NCBI GenBank assembly: GCA_905339295.1 | Contig: CAJPFI010000021.1 | Span: forward strand, 124,001-188,000 | Source of the DNA: Burkholderiales bacterium | GTDB lineage: Bacteria > Pseudomonadota > Gammaproteobacteria > Burkholderiales > Casimicrobiaceae | DNA: 64,000 nt | Direction of reading: 5' to 3' | Made by a program: the position numbers and the translations under genes | The notes under the pieces: model-generated | Databases searched by the model: none | What the model was told of the DNA's origin: nothing | The model's input: only the letters and a program-made list of their open reading frames with translations | In this document: one piece after another, positions 16,914 to 24,109 of the stretch | How positions within the stretch are numbered: position 1 is the stretch's first letter | Layout of the letters: every line of letters starts with the position of its first letter

Positions 16914-17582
16914 CTAGCCGTGCCGTCCGGTCTTGGGCATCTGGCCCATGCGCGTGAAGTCGGCCAGCACCTTCTGCATGTGCTCGAACGCGTTGCCGCC
17001 CGACCCGACGACGCCCTTCATGGCCTCGACGACGTTCTGCATCGGCTTCAGGTCGGGCAGCGCCGCCATCGCGGCCTTCGCCTGCCGGACCCCAGGCATG
17101 CTCTCGGTCTGATTCTCGATCAGCGAGAACACGCGCTTCTGGATCTCGCTGATCAGGTCGAACATCTCGCCCCAGTAGCGCATCGACTTCTCGAGCGCCT
17201 CCTGGGCGGTGTCCTGCGAGACCGCCATCAGCGACTGTGCGTCCTTCGCCCCGGCCGCCGACCTGACCGCCTTCTTGTGGAACGCGCGCGCCTCCTCCTC
17301 GCCCGCGAACTGCAGCCGGCGCAGCTTCGCGGTGCTCTCGATCGCCGCGTTGATCACGTCGAGCGCCATCTGCGCGTTGGCCTTGTACAGCTCGATCGCC
17401 TGCTCCGGCGTGAGCACGTTCGCCATCCGCGACATGTCGTCGTATCCGACGCCGGGCGGCATGGCGAACCCGGCCGTGCCGAGCGCCTTCTTCGCGGGCG
17501 GCCGCCGCTTGGCCGAGGTGCGCGGTTTCGCCTTCGCCTGCTTCGCGGCGGCGGTCGCTGCCGCTGACTTCTTCGTAGCCAT
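16914..17582 (-). CDS. Phasin-family protein
   Basis: A 222-residue protein with a Lys/Ala/Pro-rich N-terminal tail (about 1-35) typical of histone-like or PHA-associated phasins, then an all-helical amphipathic domain containing ELYKANAQMALDVINAAIESTAKLRRLQ, the phasin signature region. Phasins coat polyhydroxyalkanoate granules. The basic tail may additionally bind DNA or the granule-associated nucleoid. It is monocistronic, with a 46-base gap to the alcohol dehydrogenase gene upstream. No PHA synthase is in the window. Confidence 0.85.
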   Translation of the reverse strand: MATKKSAAATAAAKQAKAKPRTSAKRRPPAKKALGTAGFAMPPGVGYDDMSRMANVLTPEQAIELYKANAQMALDVINAAIESTAKLRRLQFAGEEEARAFHKKAVRSAAGAKDAQSLMAVSQDTAQEALEKSMRYWGEMFDLISEIQKRVFSLIENQTESMPGVRQAKAAMAALPDLKPMQNVVEAMKGVVGSGGNAFEHMQKVLADFTRMGQMPKTGRHG

Positions 17583-17628
17583 GGTCGACTCCTGGGGGTC
17601 AAGCGAGGTGGGAGGAGTCCAGTTGACG

Positions 17629-18630
17629 CTAATCGGCTGGCATCGTCAAGACGGCCGCGCCCGCGACGCGACCCGCGCGGAGGTCGTCCAGCGCCTCGTT
17701 GGCGCGCCCGAGCGCGTATGCCGTCACATGCACGTCGAGTGCAACGCGCGAGGCGACGGCCATGAATCCCTCGCCGTCCGCGCGCGTCAGGTTCGCGACC
17801 GAGCGCAGCGTGCGCTCGCGCCACAGCAGCCGGTACGGGAACGACGGGATGTCGCTCATGTGGATGCCCGCGCACACGACGGTCCCGCCCGGACGCGTCG
17901 CGCCGAGCGCGACGGGAACCAGCCCGCCGACGGGCGCGAACAGGATCGCGGCGTCGAGCGGCGCGGGGGACGGCTCGTCGCTGCCGCCGGCCCACGCGAC
18001 GCCCAGGCCGCGCGCAAGCGCCTGCGCCGCCGCATCGCCCGGACGCGTGAACGCGTACACGTCGCGTCCCTCGGCGATCGCGAGCTGTGCGATCAGGTGC
18101 GCGGCGGCGCCGAAGCCGTAGAGGCCGAGCGCCGCGCCCGCGCCCGCCGTCGCGTAGGCGCGGTAACCGATCAGGCCCGCGCACAGGAGCGGCGCGGCGT
18201 GCACATCGTCGTAGCGATCGGGCAGTGGAAGGACGTAGCGTGCATCGGCGAGCGCGTGAGTCGCGAAGCCGCCGTCGCGCGTGTATCCGGTGAAGCGCGC
18301 GGACTCGCACAGGTTCTCGTGCGCGTTCGCGCAATCGCGGCAATGCCCGCAGGCCGACGCGAGCCAGGGAATGCCGACGCGCTCGCCGACGCGCCATCGC
18401 TCGACGCCCGGCCCGACGGCGAGGATCCGGCCCACGACCTCATGGCCGGGCACCACCGGAAGCAACGGGTCGGGCAGTTCGCCGTCGACGAGGTGAAGGT
18501 CGGTGCGACAGACGCCGCACGCGGACACGTGGACCAGCACCTCGCCCGGCGCGGGTACCGGGACCGGGCGCTCGCGCTCGGCGAGCGGCCGCCCCGGCGC
18601 CACGAGCACCATTGTGCGCATCGCGTCCAC
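17629..18630 (-). CDS. Zinc-dependent alcohol dehydrogenase
   Basis: A 333-residue medium-chain dehydrogenase. Catalytic zinc ligands are CGVCRTDLH and GHE (PVVPGHEVVGR). The structural zinc lobe is CGHCRDCANAHENLC, all four Cys present. The NAD-binding loop is GLYGFGAAAHL, a variant of GxGxxG. The layout matches the AdhA/propanol-preferring branch that lacks N-terminal extensions. The start ATG at 18630 has a further in-frame ATG three codons later. Neighbours (phasin and a REP cluster) do not indicate a specific substrate. Confidence 0.9.
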   Translation of the reverse strand: MDAMRTMVLVAPGRPLAERERPVPVPAPGEVLVHVSACGVCRTDLHLVDGELPDPLLPVVPGHEVVGRILAVGPGVERWRVGERVGIPWLASACGHCRDCANAHENLCESARFTGYTRDGGFATHALADARYVLPLPDRYDDVHAAPLLCAGLIGYRAYATAGAGAALGLYGFGAAAHLIAQLAIAEGRDVYAFTRPGDAAAQALARGLGVAWAGGSDEPSPAPLDAAILFAPVGGLVPVALGATRPGGTVVCAGIHMSDIPSFPYRLLWRERTLRSVANLTRADGEGFMAVASRVALDVHVTAYALGRANEALDDLRAGRVAGAAVLTMPAD

Positions 18631-18740
18631 TCGCCCTCCGGGAACCGGCCGATGCGCGGATGCTAGCAGTGCGCCGGCGCGCGGCGTTGATGCGCGTCAA
18701 CGGGGCGGACCGACCATCGTCCGACTACAGCCGGAAAGGC

Positions 18741-18824
18741 GTCGGGCTGAAGCCCGACCCACAGGCACGGCGTCGGGCTGAAGCCCGACCCACAGCGAAG
18801 GCGTCGGGCTGAAGCCCGGCCCGC
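18741..18824. repeat. Three REP-like palindromes in a row
   Basis: Three copies of GTCGGGCTGAAGCCCGAC (third slightly diverged) start at 18741, 18772 and 18803, spaced 31 bases apart. They lie in the gap upstream of the alcohol dehydrogenase and downstream of the TauD-type gene. The same palindrome forms the array at 10592-10940 and a single copy at 36151. Confidence 0.92.
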
Positions 18825-18828
18825 GAGC

Positions 18829-19713
18829 CTACATCGTCGTGCCGGAGAAGCGCGGCGCGATCACCGCGCCGGCAAGCGCGGGCTCCTTGACGGTGATCCG
18901 CCACAGCGTGCGCGGGTCGTCCGGATCGGTGAGCGTGGCGGAGTGCAACAGCGACGCATTGTCCCAGACGACGACGTCGCCGGGCCCGTAGGTGAACGCG
19001 TAGCAATACCTGGGATGCGTCGCATGCGCCGCGAGCTCGTCGAGCAGCGCCCGCGCCTCGCCGTCCGGCATCCCGACGATCCCGAACGAGCTGCCCGACA
19101 CGGCGTAGAGCGCCTTTCGTCCGGTCACCGGGTGCGCGCGCACGATCGGGTGGGTCACCAGCGGCATCCGCGCCTCCTGGTCCGCCGACAGCACCGAGGC
19201 GACGGTGCGGGTCGCGTCGTCGAGGTTGTTGCGGTTGCCGTAGTGATGGATCGCGACGAGCGGATCGATGCGGCGCTTCGTCGCGTCGGGCAGGTCGTCG
19301 TACGCGGCGACCTGGTTCGCGAAGAGCGTGTCGCCGCCGCGGCTCGGCACCTCGATCGAGTAGAGCAGCGTCGCCCGGGCCGGCACCGGGAGATACGAGT
19401 AGTCGGTGTGGAAGTAGGTGCCGGCGTCGGCGAGACCCACCGGCCGGCCGTCGCGCCTGCGGTTCGAGAGGATCAGGATGTTCGGATCGTCCGGATGGTG
19501 GAACTGGTCGATGACGTGCGGCTCGGGCGGACCGAAGCGGCGCGCGAGGGCGACGAACTCGCGCGGCGCGAGCGTCTGCGCGCGGATCGCGAGCACATGC
19601 CCGCGGAAGAACGCGCACTCGAGCTCCGCGAACGCCGCGTCGTCGAGCGTCGCGAGGTCGATGCCGCGGGCCTCGACCCCGAGGCCGTCGGACAGCGGTG
19701 CGAACGAGATCAC
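18829..19713 (-). CDS. TauD/TfdA-family Fe(II)/2-oxoglutarate dioxygenase
   Basis: A 294-residue dioxygenase of typical TauD length. Iron ligands are His102 and Asp104 in YFHTDYSY and a distal His in NASLLHSAT. The 2-oxoglutarate-binding Arg is in the following DDPRTLWRI segment. The family hydroxylates taurine, sulfonates, phenoxyacetates and other small acids. It lies 16 bases downstream of dctM and is probably the last gene of the TRAP operon, so it may act on the transported organic acid. The substrate is not inferable from sequence. Confidence 0.88.
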   Translation of the reverse strand: MISFAPLSDGLGVEARGIDLATLDDAAFAELECAFFRGHVLAIRAQTLAPREFVALARRFGPPEPHVIDQFHHPDDPNILILSNRRRDGRPVGLADAGTYFHTDYSYLPVPARATLLYSIEVPSRGGDTLFANQVAAYDDLPDATKRRIDPLVAIHHYGNRNNLDDATRTVASVLSADQEARMPLVTHPIVRAHPVTGRKALYAVSGSSFGIVGMPDGEARALLDELAAHATHPRYCYAFTYGPGDVVVWDNASLLHSATLTDPDDPRTLWRITVKEPALAGAVIAPRFSGTTM

Positions 19714-19729
19714 GGCCGCACCCCCGGGC

Positions 19730-21052
19730 CTACCTCAGGAAATCCGGCGAAATGAGCCGCGGCAGGAACAGCGACACGTCGGGCCAGACGATCACCAGCA
19801 TCAGCACGCCGAACATCGGCATCAGCATGATCCCCACGTCCTTCAGCACCGTGTACATGCGCACGCCCGCGATCGAGCACGAGATCATCAGGCAAAGCCC
19901 GTACGGCGGCGTGACCAGCCCGAACGCGAGCGAGACGATGCCGATCATCGCGAAATGGATCGGGTCCATCCCCACGCTCCTGGTGAGCGGCTCGAGGATC
20001 GTCCCGACGATGATGATCGCCGGGATCGCGTCGAGGAAGCAGCCGACGACGAGGAACACCGCGGCGATGAAGAATCCGGTGGCGACGAGCCCCATCTCCC
20101 AGGACGCGACGCCGGCGAGCAGCGCCTTGGGAACCTGGTAATAGGCGAGCATCCATCCGAAGGCCGACGCGGTCCCGACGCAGAACAGCGCGATCCCGGC
20201 AAGCCTGCCGGTATCGAGCAGCGCCGTGTGCAATCCCTTGAGGTTCATCTCGCGGTAGACGAAGGTCGACAACGCCGCCGCGTAGAGCACCGCGATGCAC
20301 GCCGACTCGGTCGCCGTGAACCATCCGAAGATCTTGCCGCCGATGATGATGACCGGCGTCATCAGTGCCGGCACCGAGACGGCCAGCGAGCCGACGACCT
20401 CGCGCGCCGTCGAGCGCGCGTAGGTCGGGTAGCCGCGCATCTTGGCGTAGGCGTGCACGGTGCCCATCTGCACGAGCCCGATCAGGAGCCCCGGGACGAT
20501 GCCGGCCAGGAAGAGGCCGCCGATCGACACGGTGAGCAGCCCGCCCCACACGATCATCAGGATCGACGGGGGGACGATCACCGCGAGCACCGAGGATACC
20601 GCCGTGATCGCCACCGAGAAGCTGTCGTCGTAGCCTTCCTTGCGCTGCGCCTCGATGAACAGCTTCGACTGGCTCGCGGCGTCGGCGGTCGACGATCCCG
20701 AGATGCCGGCGAAGAAGATCGAGAGCACGACGTTGACCTGCGCGAGCCCGCCCGGGAAGTGGCCGACGAGCGACCGCGACAGGCGCACCAGCCGGTCGGT
20801 GATGCCGCCGACGTTCATCAGGTTCGCGGTGAGCAGGAAGAAAGGTACGGCGAGGAGGATGAACGAGTTGTACGCGTTGAACGTCTCCTGCACGAGCGTG
20901 GTCGGCGACAGCCGGTCCTCGAGCACGAGCACCGGCAGACAGGCGAGTCCCAGCGCGAAGGCGATCGGCACGCGCAGGATCATCAGCGAGAAGAACAGCC
21001 CGAACAGCACGAGGCTCGCCTCGGCCGGCGTGAACAGCGCGCCGCCGGTCAT
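19730..21052 (-). CDS. dctM: TRAP transporter large permease (DctM)
   Basis: A 440-residue membrane protein with about 12 hydrophobic segments and the DctM signatures GISGSSTADAA and IVPPSILMIVWG. It forms the Na+-driven permease with the DctQ subunit and receives substrate from the DctP receptor. ATG at 21052 overlaps the stop of the preceding 39-codon ORF (ATGA), with GGAGAGG as the ribosome-binding site inside that ORF. Normally dctQ and dctM adjoin or are fused; here two small ORFs lie between them. Confidence 0.95.
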   Translation of the reverse strand: MTGGALFTPAEASLVLFGLFFSLMILRVPIAFALGLACLPVLVLEDRLSPTTLVQETFNAYNSFILLAVPFFLLTANLMNVGGITDRLVRLSRSLVGHFPGGLAQVNVVLSIFFAGISGSSTADAASQSKLFIEAQRKEGYDDSFSVAITAVSSVLAVIVPPSILMIVWGGLLTVSIGGLFLAGIVPGLLIGLVQMGTVHAYAKMRGYPTYARSTAREVVGSLAVSVPALMTPVIIIGGKIFGWFTATESACIAVLYAAALSTFVYREMNLKGLHTALLDTGRLAGIALFCVGTASAFGWMLAYYQVPKALLAGVASWEMGLVATGFFIAAVFLVVGCFLDAIPAIIIVGTILEPLTRSVGMDPIHFAMIGIVSLAFGLVTPPYGLCLMISCSIAGVRMYTVLKDVGIMLMPMFGVLMLVIVWPDVSLFLPRLISPDFLR

Positions 21053-21168
21053 CGCGCCGCCTCTCCGAGCGGTTCCCCGGGACGAGGCGCCCGCGCGTCG
21101 GCGGCCAGCGCGCACTCGCCCTCGTCGATCCCCGTGCTTCGCACGGGGCCCCTCGCCGTGGGGCTCAT
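21049..21168 (-). CDS. Coupled 39-codon sORF, second copy
   Basis: Encodes a 39-residue peptide starting MSPTARGPVRSTGIDEG and ending EAAR. Its ATG overlaps the stop of the first copy and its TGA overlaps the dctM start, both as ATGA. It differs from the first copy at only a few residues (RPGEPLGEAAR versus HPGERLKEAAR). The peptide is hydrophilic with one Cys and no membrane segment. It may be a real peptide or a translated spacer that couples dctQ to dctM translation. A stable hairpin (CCCCGTGC, GAA loop, GCACGGGG on the coding strand) lies inside it. Confidence 0.5.
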   Translation of the reverse strand: MSPTARGPVRSTGIDEGECALAADARAPRPGEPLGEAAR

Positions 21169-21282
21169 CGCGCCGCCTCCTTGAGCCGCTCCCCGGGATG
21201 AGGCGCCCGCGCGTCGGCGGCCAGCGCGCATTCGCCCTCGTCGATCCCCGTGCTTCGCACGGGGCCCCTCGCCGTGGGGCTC
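21051..21282. repeat. 116-base tandem duplication between dctQ and dctM
   Basis: Two head-to-tail copies (21051-21166 and 21167-21282) differ at about seven positions by eye, roughly 94 percent identity. Each copy contains one 8-base-pair hairpin with a three-base loop and one 39-codon ORF. The period of 116 equals 120 coding bases minus the four-base overlap. Confidence 0.93.
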
Positions 21283-21284
21283 AT
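21165..21284 (-). CDS. Coupled 39-codon sORF, first copy
   Basis: Encodes the first copy of the 39-residue peptide (MSPTARGPVRSTGIDEG through ERLKEAAR). The ATG overlaps the dctQ stop by four bases, and a perfect AAGGAGG near its end serves the next ORF at seven-base spacing. That both copies keep an open frame, the ribosome-binding site and exact four-base overlaps suggests selection for translation. However, a 116-base duplication of an ORF that already had these features would produce the same arrangement, so selection is not proven. Confidence 0.5.
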   Translation of the reverse strand: MSPTARGPVRSTGIDEGECALAADARAPHPGERLKEAAR

Positions 21285-21811
21285 CGCGCTCCCCCGCCCA
21301 CGCGCCACCGCCCGGTGGCGATGCGGAGATCGTCGAGGAAGCGCTCGCCGCCGAACACGATCCACGTGAGGCCGGCCAGCGGCCAGGCGACGTGGATCAT
21401 CCACAGCGGCAGCTCGGCGAGCTCGGAGATCCGGTAGCGTGCGTCGATCGTGAATTCCCATCCGAACCACAGGAACACGATCGCCAGCGCGAGCACGCCC
21501 GCGCCCGCGAACAGCCGGAGCAGCGCCTGCCCCCGCACCGAGAGCTTCGGCCACAGGTCGACCTCGAAGTGCGTCCCCTCGCGTATGCCGACCATCGCGC
21601 CGAGCATGATCGCCCAGACGAACATCAGCCGGGCCATCTCCTCGGTCCAGATGAATGTCGGGATGAAGGTCGTGAAGCGGGCGAAGATCTGCAGCGTCAC
21701 CGGCACGATCAGGATCGCGACGGTGGCCACGAGCAGCCACGACAGCAGGCGCGCGTAGGCGGCGGTGAAGCGGCGCCAGCCGCGGCGGACGGGGGATGCG
21801 GGGGAAGTCAC
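21281..21811 (-). CDS. dctQ: TRAP transporter small permease (DctQ)
   Basis: A 176-residue protein with four hydrophobic segments and the DctQ signature FIPTFIWTEEMARLMFVWAI. It is the small integral subunit that pairs with DctM. ATG at 21811; its TGA overlaps the ATG of the first 39-codon ORF. A GC-rich stem-loop separates it from the upstream receptor gene dctP. Confidence 0.93.
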   Translation of the reverse strand: MTSPASPVRRGWRRFTAAYARLLSWLLVATVAILIVPVTLQIFARFTTFIPTFIWTEEMARLMFVWAIMLGAMVGIREGTHFEVDLWPKLSVRGQALLRLFAGAGVLALAIVFLWFGWEFTIDARYRISELAELPLWMIHVAWPLAGLTWIVFGGERFLDDLRIATGRWRVGGGAR

Positions 21812-21844
21812 GGAAGGCGCCGGCTCGTGGCGGAGGCATGCAAA

Positions 21845-21882
21845 CGCCCGGGCGGCCGCGCGGCGCGCGCGGACCCCGGGCG
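21845..21882 (-). terminator. Stem-loop between dctP and dctQ
   Basis: The perfect 8-base arms CGCCCGGG (21845-21852) and CCCGGGCG (21875-21882) enclose a GC-rich loop, 14 bases after the dctP stop. No U-run follows. It is more likely an mRNA-stabilising or attenuating hairpin that raises receptor over permease synthesis than a full terminator. Confidence 0.5.
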
Positions 21883-21895
21883 CTCTCGGGACGGG

Positions 21896-22888
21896 CTACT
21901 TGATCGCGTTGATCTTGGCGAGGATCGCGTCGGCCTCGATCTCCCTGGCATATGCCGCCATCACCGGATCGACCGCCTGCTTCATCGCCGCGCGGTCCGC
22001 GAACGGGATGCGCTTCAGCTTGCCGGCCTTCTCCATCGCGTCGAGCTTCGCGGTGTCCTCGGACGACTCGATCTGGCGGCCGTAGGCGCCGGCTTCCTTG
22101 CCGGCCCTCAGGATGGCGGCCTGGAGGTCGGCGGGCAGCTTCTTGAACGTCTTCCCGGAGAAGCACAGCGGACGGATGGTGATCGCGTGCTGGGTCATCG
22201 ACAGGTTGGGCGCGACCTCGAAGAACTTCATCTGCTCGACGCCCGCCGCCTCGTTCTCACCGGCCTGGATGACGCCGTTCTGGATCGCGTTGTACACCTC
22301 GTTGTAGGCGATCACCGAGGGCGCCATGCCCGTCGCGGCGAACGTCCGACTCCAGATCGGCGCACCCTGGACGCGCACCTTGAGGCCCTTGAGCTCGGCC
22401 ATGTTGCGTACCGGCTTGTTGACGAAGATGTTGCGCGTGCCGCCGCCGGCGTAGCCGATGAGCATCACGTCGGCCTTCTGCGCGATCTCGTCGGCGACCG
22501 GCTTCAGCACGTCCGCGTCGAGCACCTTGTTCCAGTGATCGAGGTCGCGGAACAGGAACGGCGCGTCGATGAACGGCGCCGCCTTCGAGAACGTCGACAT
22601 GTGCGCCGGCGACACGATCGCGTAGTCGACCGCCTTGCCCTGCGCCATGTACTCGAAGTACTGCTTCTCGAGGCCGAGCTCGCTGTTCTTGTGCAGCACG
22701 AAGTTGATCGGCTTGCCGTAGTACTTCTTCACCAGCTCCTCGAACTTGGCCATCGACTTGGTGAAGGCGTGGTCGTCGTTGAACTGCGAGGCGCCATGGA
22801 GCGTGATCGGCTGCGCGGCGGCGGAAAGCGAGGCGCCGAGCGCGAGCGCGGCGATGCCGCGCAGGGCGGCGCGAATCGTGCGGTGCAT
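21896..22888 (-). CDS. dctP: TRAP transporter substrate-binding protein (DctP)
   Basis: A 330-residue periplasmic receptor. A signal peptide occupies about residues 1-24 (AALALGASLSAAAQP). The mature domain carries the DctP pattern with the substrate carboxylate-binding Arg region KVRVQGAPIWSRTFAATGMAPS and NEVYNAIQNGVIQAGENE. ATG at 22888 was chosen because GAGGACACC precedes it and it gives a proper signal peptide; an upstream in-frame ATG adds a non-signal extension. First gene of dctP-dctQ-sORFs-dctM-tauD. The substrate is an organic acid of unknown identity. The 242 bases upstream hold no visible gene. Confidence 0.94.
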   Translation of the reverse strand: MHRTIRAALRGIAALALGASLSAAAQPITLHGASQFNDDHAFTKSMAKFEELVKKYYGKPINFVLHKNSELGLEKQYFEYMAQGKAVDYAIVSPAHMSTFSKAAPFIDAPFLFRDLDHWNKVLDADVLKPVADEIAQKADVMLIGYAGGGTRNIFVNKPVRNMAELKGLKVRVQGAPIWSRTFAATGMAPSVIAYNEVYNAIQNGVIQAGENEAAGVEQMKFFEVAPNLSMTQHAITIRPLCFSGKTFKKLPADLQAAILRAGKEAGAYGRQIESSEDTAKLDAMEKAGKLKRIPFADRAAMKQAVDPVMAAYAREIEADAILAKINAIK

Positions 22889-23130
22889 CGTGGTGTCCTC
22901 CGGGTACGCCACCCGCGGGGCCGGTCGCCAGGCGGCGCCGGGGCCATGGTCAGGTGGTAAGGCCATTGAACCGGCAAATCCCCGGCGCTGTCAACGCATT
23001 CCGCATGGTGCCGTGCAGCATCGCGCCGGCCGGGCCGTGCGCGCCGGCGTCGCGGCGATGCCGGTGTTGACCTGCGCGACCGCGCCGGGGCACGATCGGC
23101 GCGCCGACCCGCACGTCCGGAGACGTCCCC

Positions 23131-24021
23131 ATGAGCATTGCACCCGTTCTCGCCCTCGCCCTCGCCGCCACGCTCGCGCCGATCGCCGCGGCGCAGTCAC
23201 CCGCCCCGGCCACGCCGGCGCCGTACGCGACCACGAAGGTCGCGGACAACGTCTACGTGTTCCGCGCCGGCGGATACCAGTCGATGTTCGTCGTGACGCC
23301 CGAAGGCGTGATCGCGACCGACCCGATCTCCTACGCGAACCCGCAGGCGTCGGCCGTCTACCTTCAGGAGATCCGCAAGATCACGCAGGCGCCGATCAAG
23401 TACGTGATCTACAGCCACCACCACTACGACCACGCGGCCGGCGGGAAGCCGTTCAAGGACGCGGGCGCCACCTTCGTGTCGCATCGCAACGCGCACGCAC
23501 GGCTCGCCGCGCTTGCATCGCCCGACGTCGTGCTGCCCGACATGATCGTCGACGATGCCGGCAGCACGATCCTGCTGGGCGGCATGCGCATCGACCTGCT
23601 GCACGTCGGCAACAACCACTCCGACAACACGCTCGTGATGCTGCTGCCGAAGGAGCGGATCATCTTCACCGTCGACTGGATCCCGATCCAGGGCCTGCAG
23701 TTCCGCGACATGGCCGACGGCTACATTCCGGACTGGTTCGCGGGACTCGACCGCGTGCTGGCGATGGAGTGGGACCGCATGATCCCGGGGCATCCGGGAC
23801 CCGGCGGGCGATTCGGCACCAAGGACGACGTGCGCGCGCTCAAGGAATACATGGTCGACGTGTCGAACGCGGCGAAGCAGCTCGCCGCCGAGAAGAAGTG
23901 CCTGAACGACGAGGCGATGCGCGCGGTGAGGCTGCCGAAGTACGAGGGCTGGGGCGCCTACGGCATCTACCTGTTCGGCAACGTCGAGCGCTTCTGCGAG
24001 TACTGGAGCCGCGGCATCTGA
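23131..24021 (+). CDS. Secreted metallo-beta-lactamase-fold hydrolase
   Basis: A 296-residue protein with a signal peptide (about 1-21, AATLAPIAAAQS). Zinc ligands are in SHHHYDH, where His96, His98, Asp100 and His101 form the HxHxDH motif. Later ligands are in VGNNHSDNT and the final IPGHPGP. Likely periplasmic. The family includes quinoprotein-relay and SoxH-like hydrolases as well as lactonases. It is divergent from the TRAP operon and adjacent to the NRPS gene on the other strand. The substrate is not inferable, and a true beta-lactamase role is unlikely from overall sequence. Confidence 0.82.
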   Translation: MSIAPVLALALAATLAPIAAAQSPAPATPAPYATTKVADNVYVFRAGGYQSMFVVTPEGVIATDPISYANPQASAVYLQEIRKITQAPIKYVIYSHHHYDHAAGGKPFKDAGATFVSHRNAHARLAALASPDVVLPDMIVDDAGSTILLGGMRIDLLHVGNNHSDNTLVMLLPKERIIFTVDWIPIQGLQFRDMADGYIPDWFAGLDRVLAMEWDRMIPGHPGPGGRFGTKDDVRALKEYMVDVSNAAKQLAAEKKCLNDEAMRAVRLPKYEGWGAYGIYLFGNVERFCEYWSRGI

Positions 24022-24109
24022 CGCCGCGGCGGGCGCGACGCGGGCGCTTCTGCAGCCGGACCGGCGACGCCGGAAAAGGCCGCCGTGCCGCGGCGCCCGG
24101 CGTCGCCGC

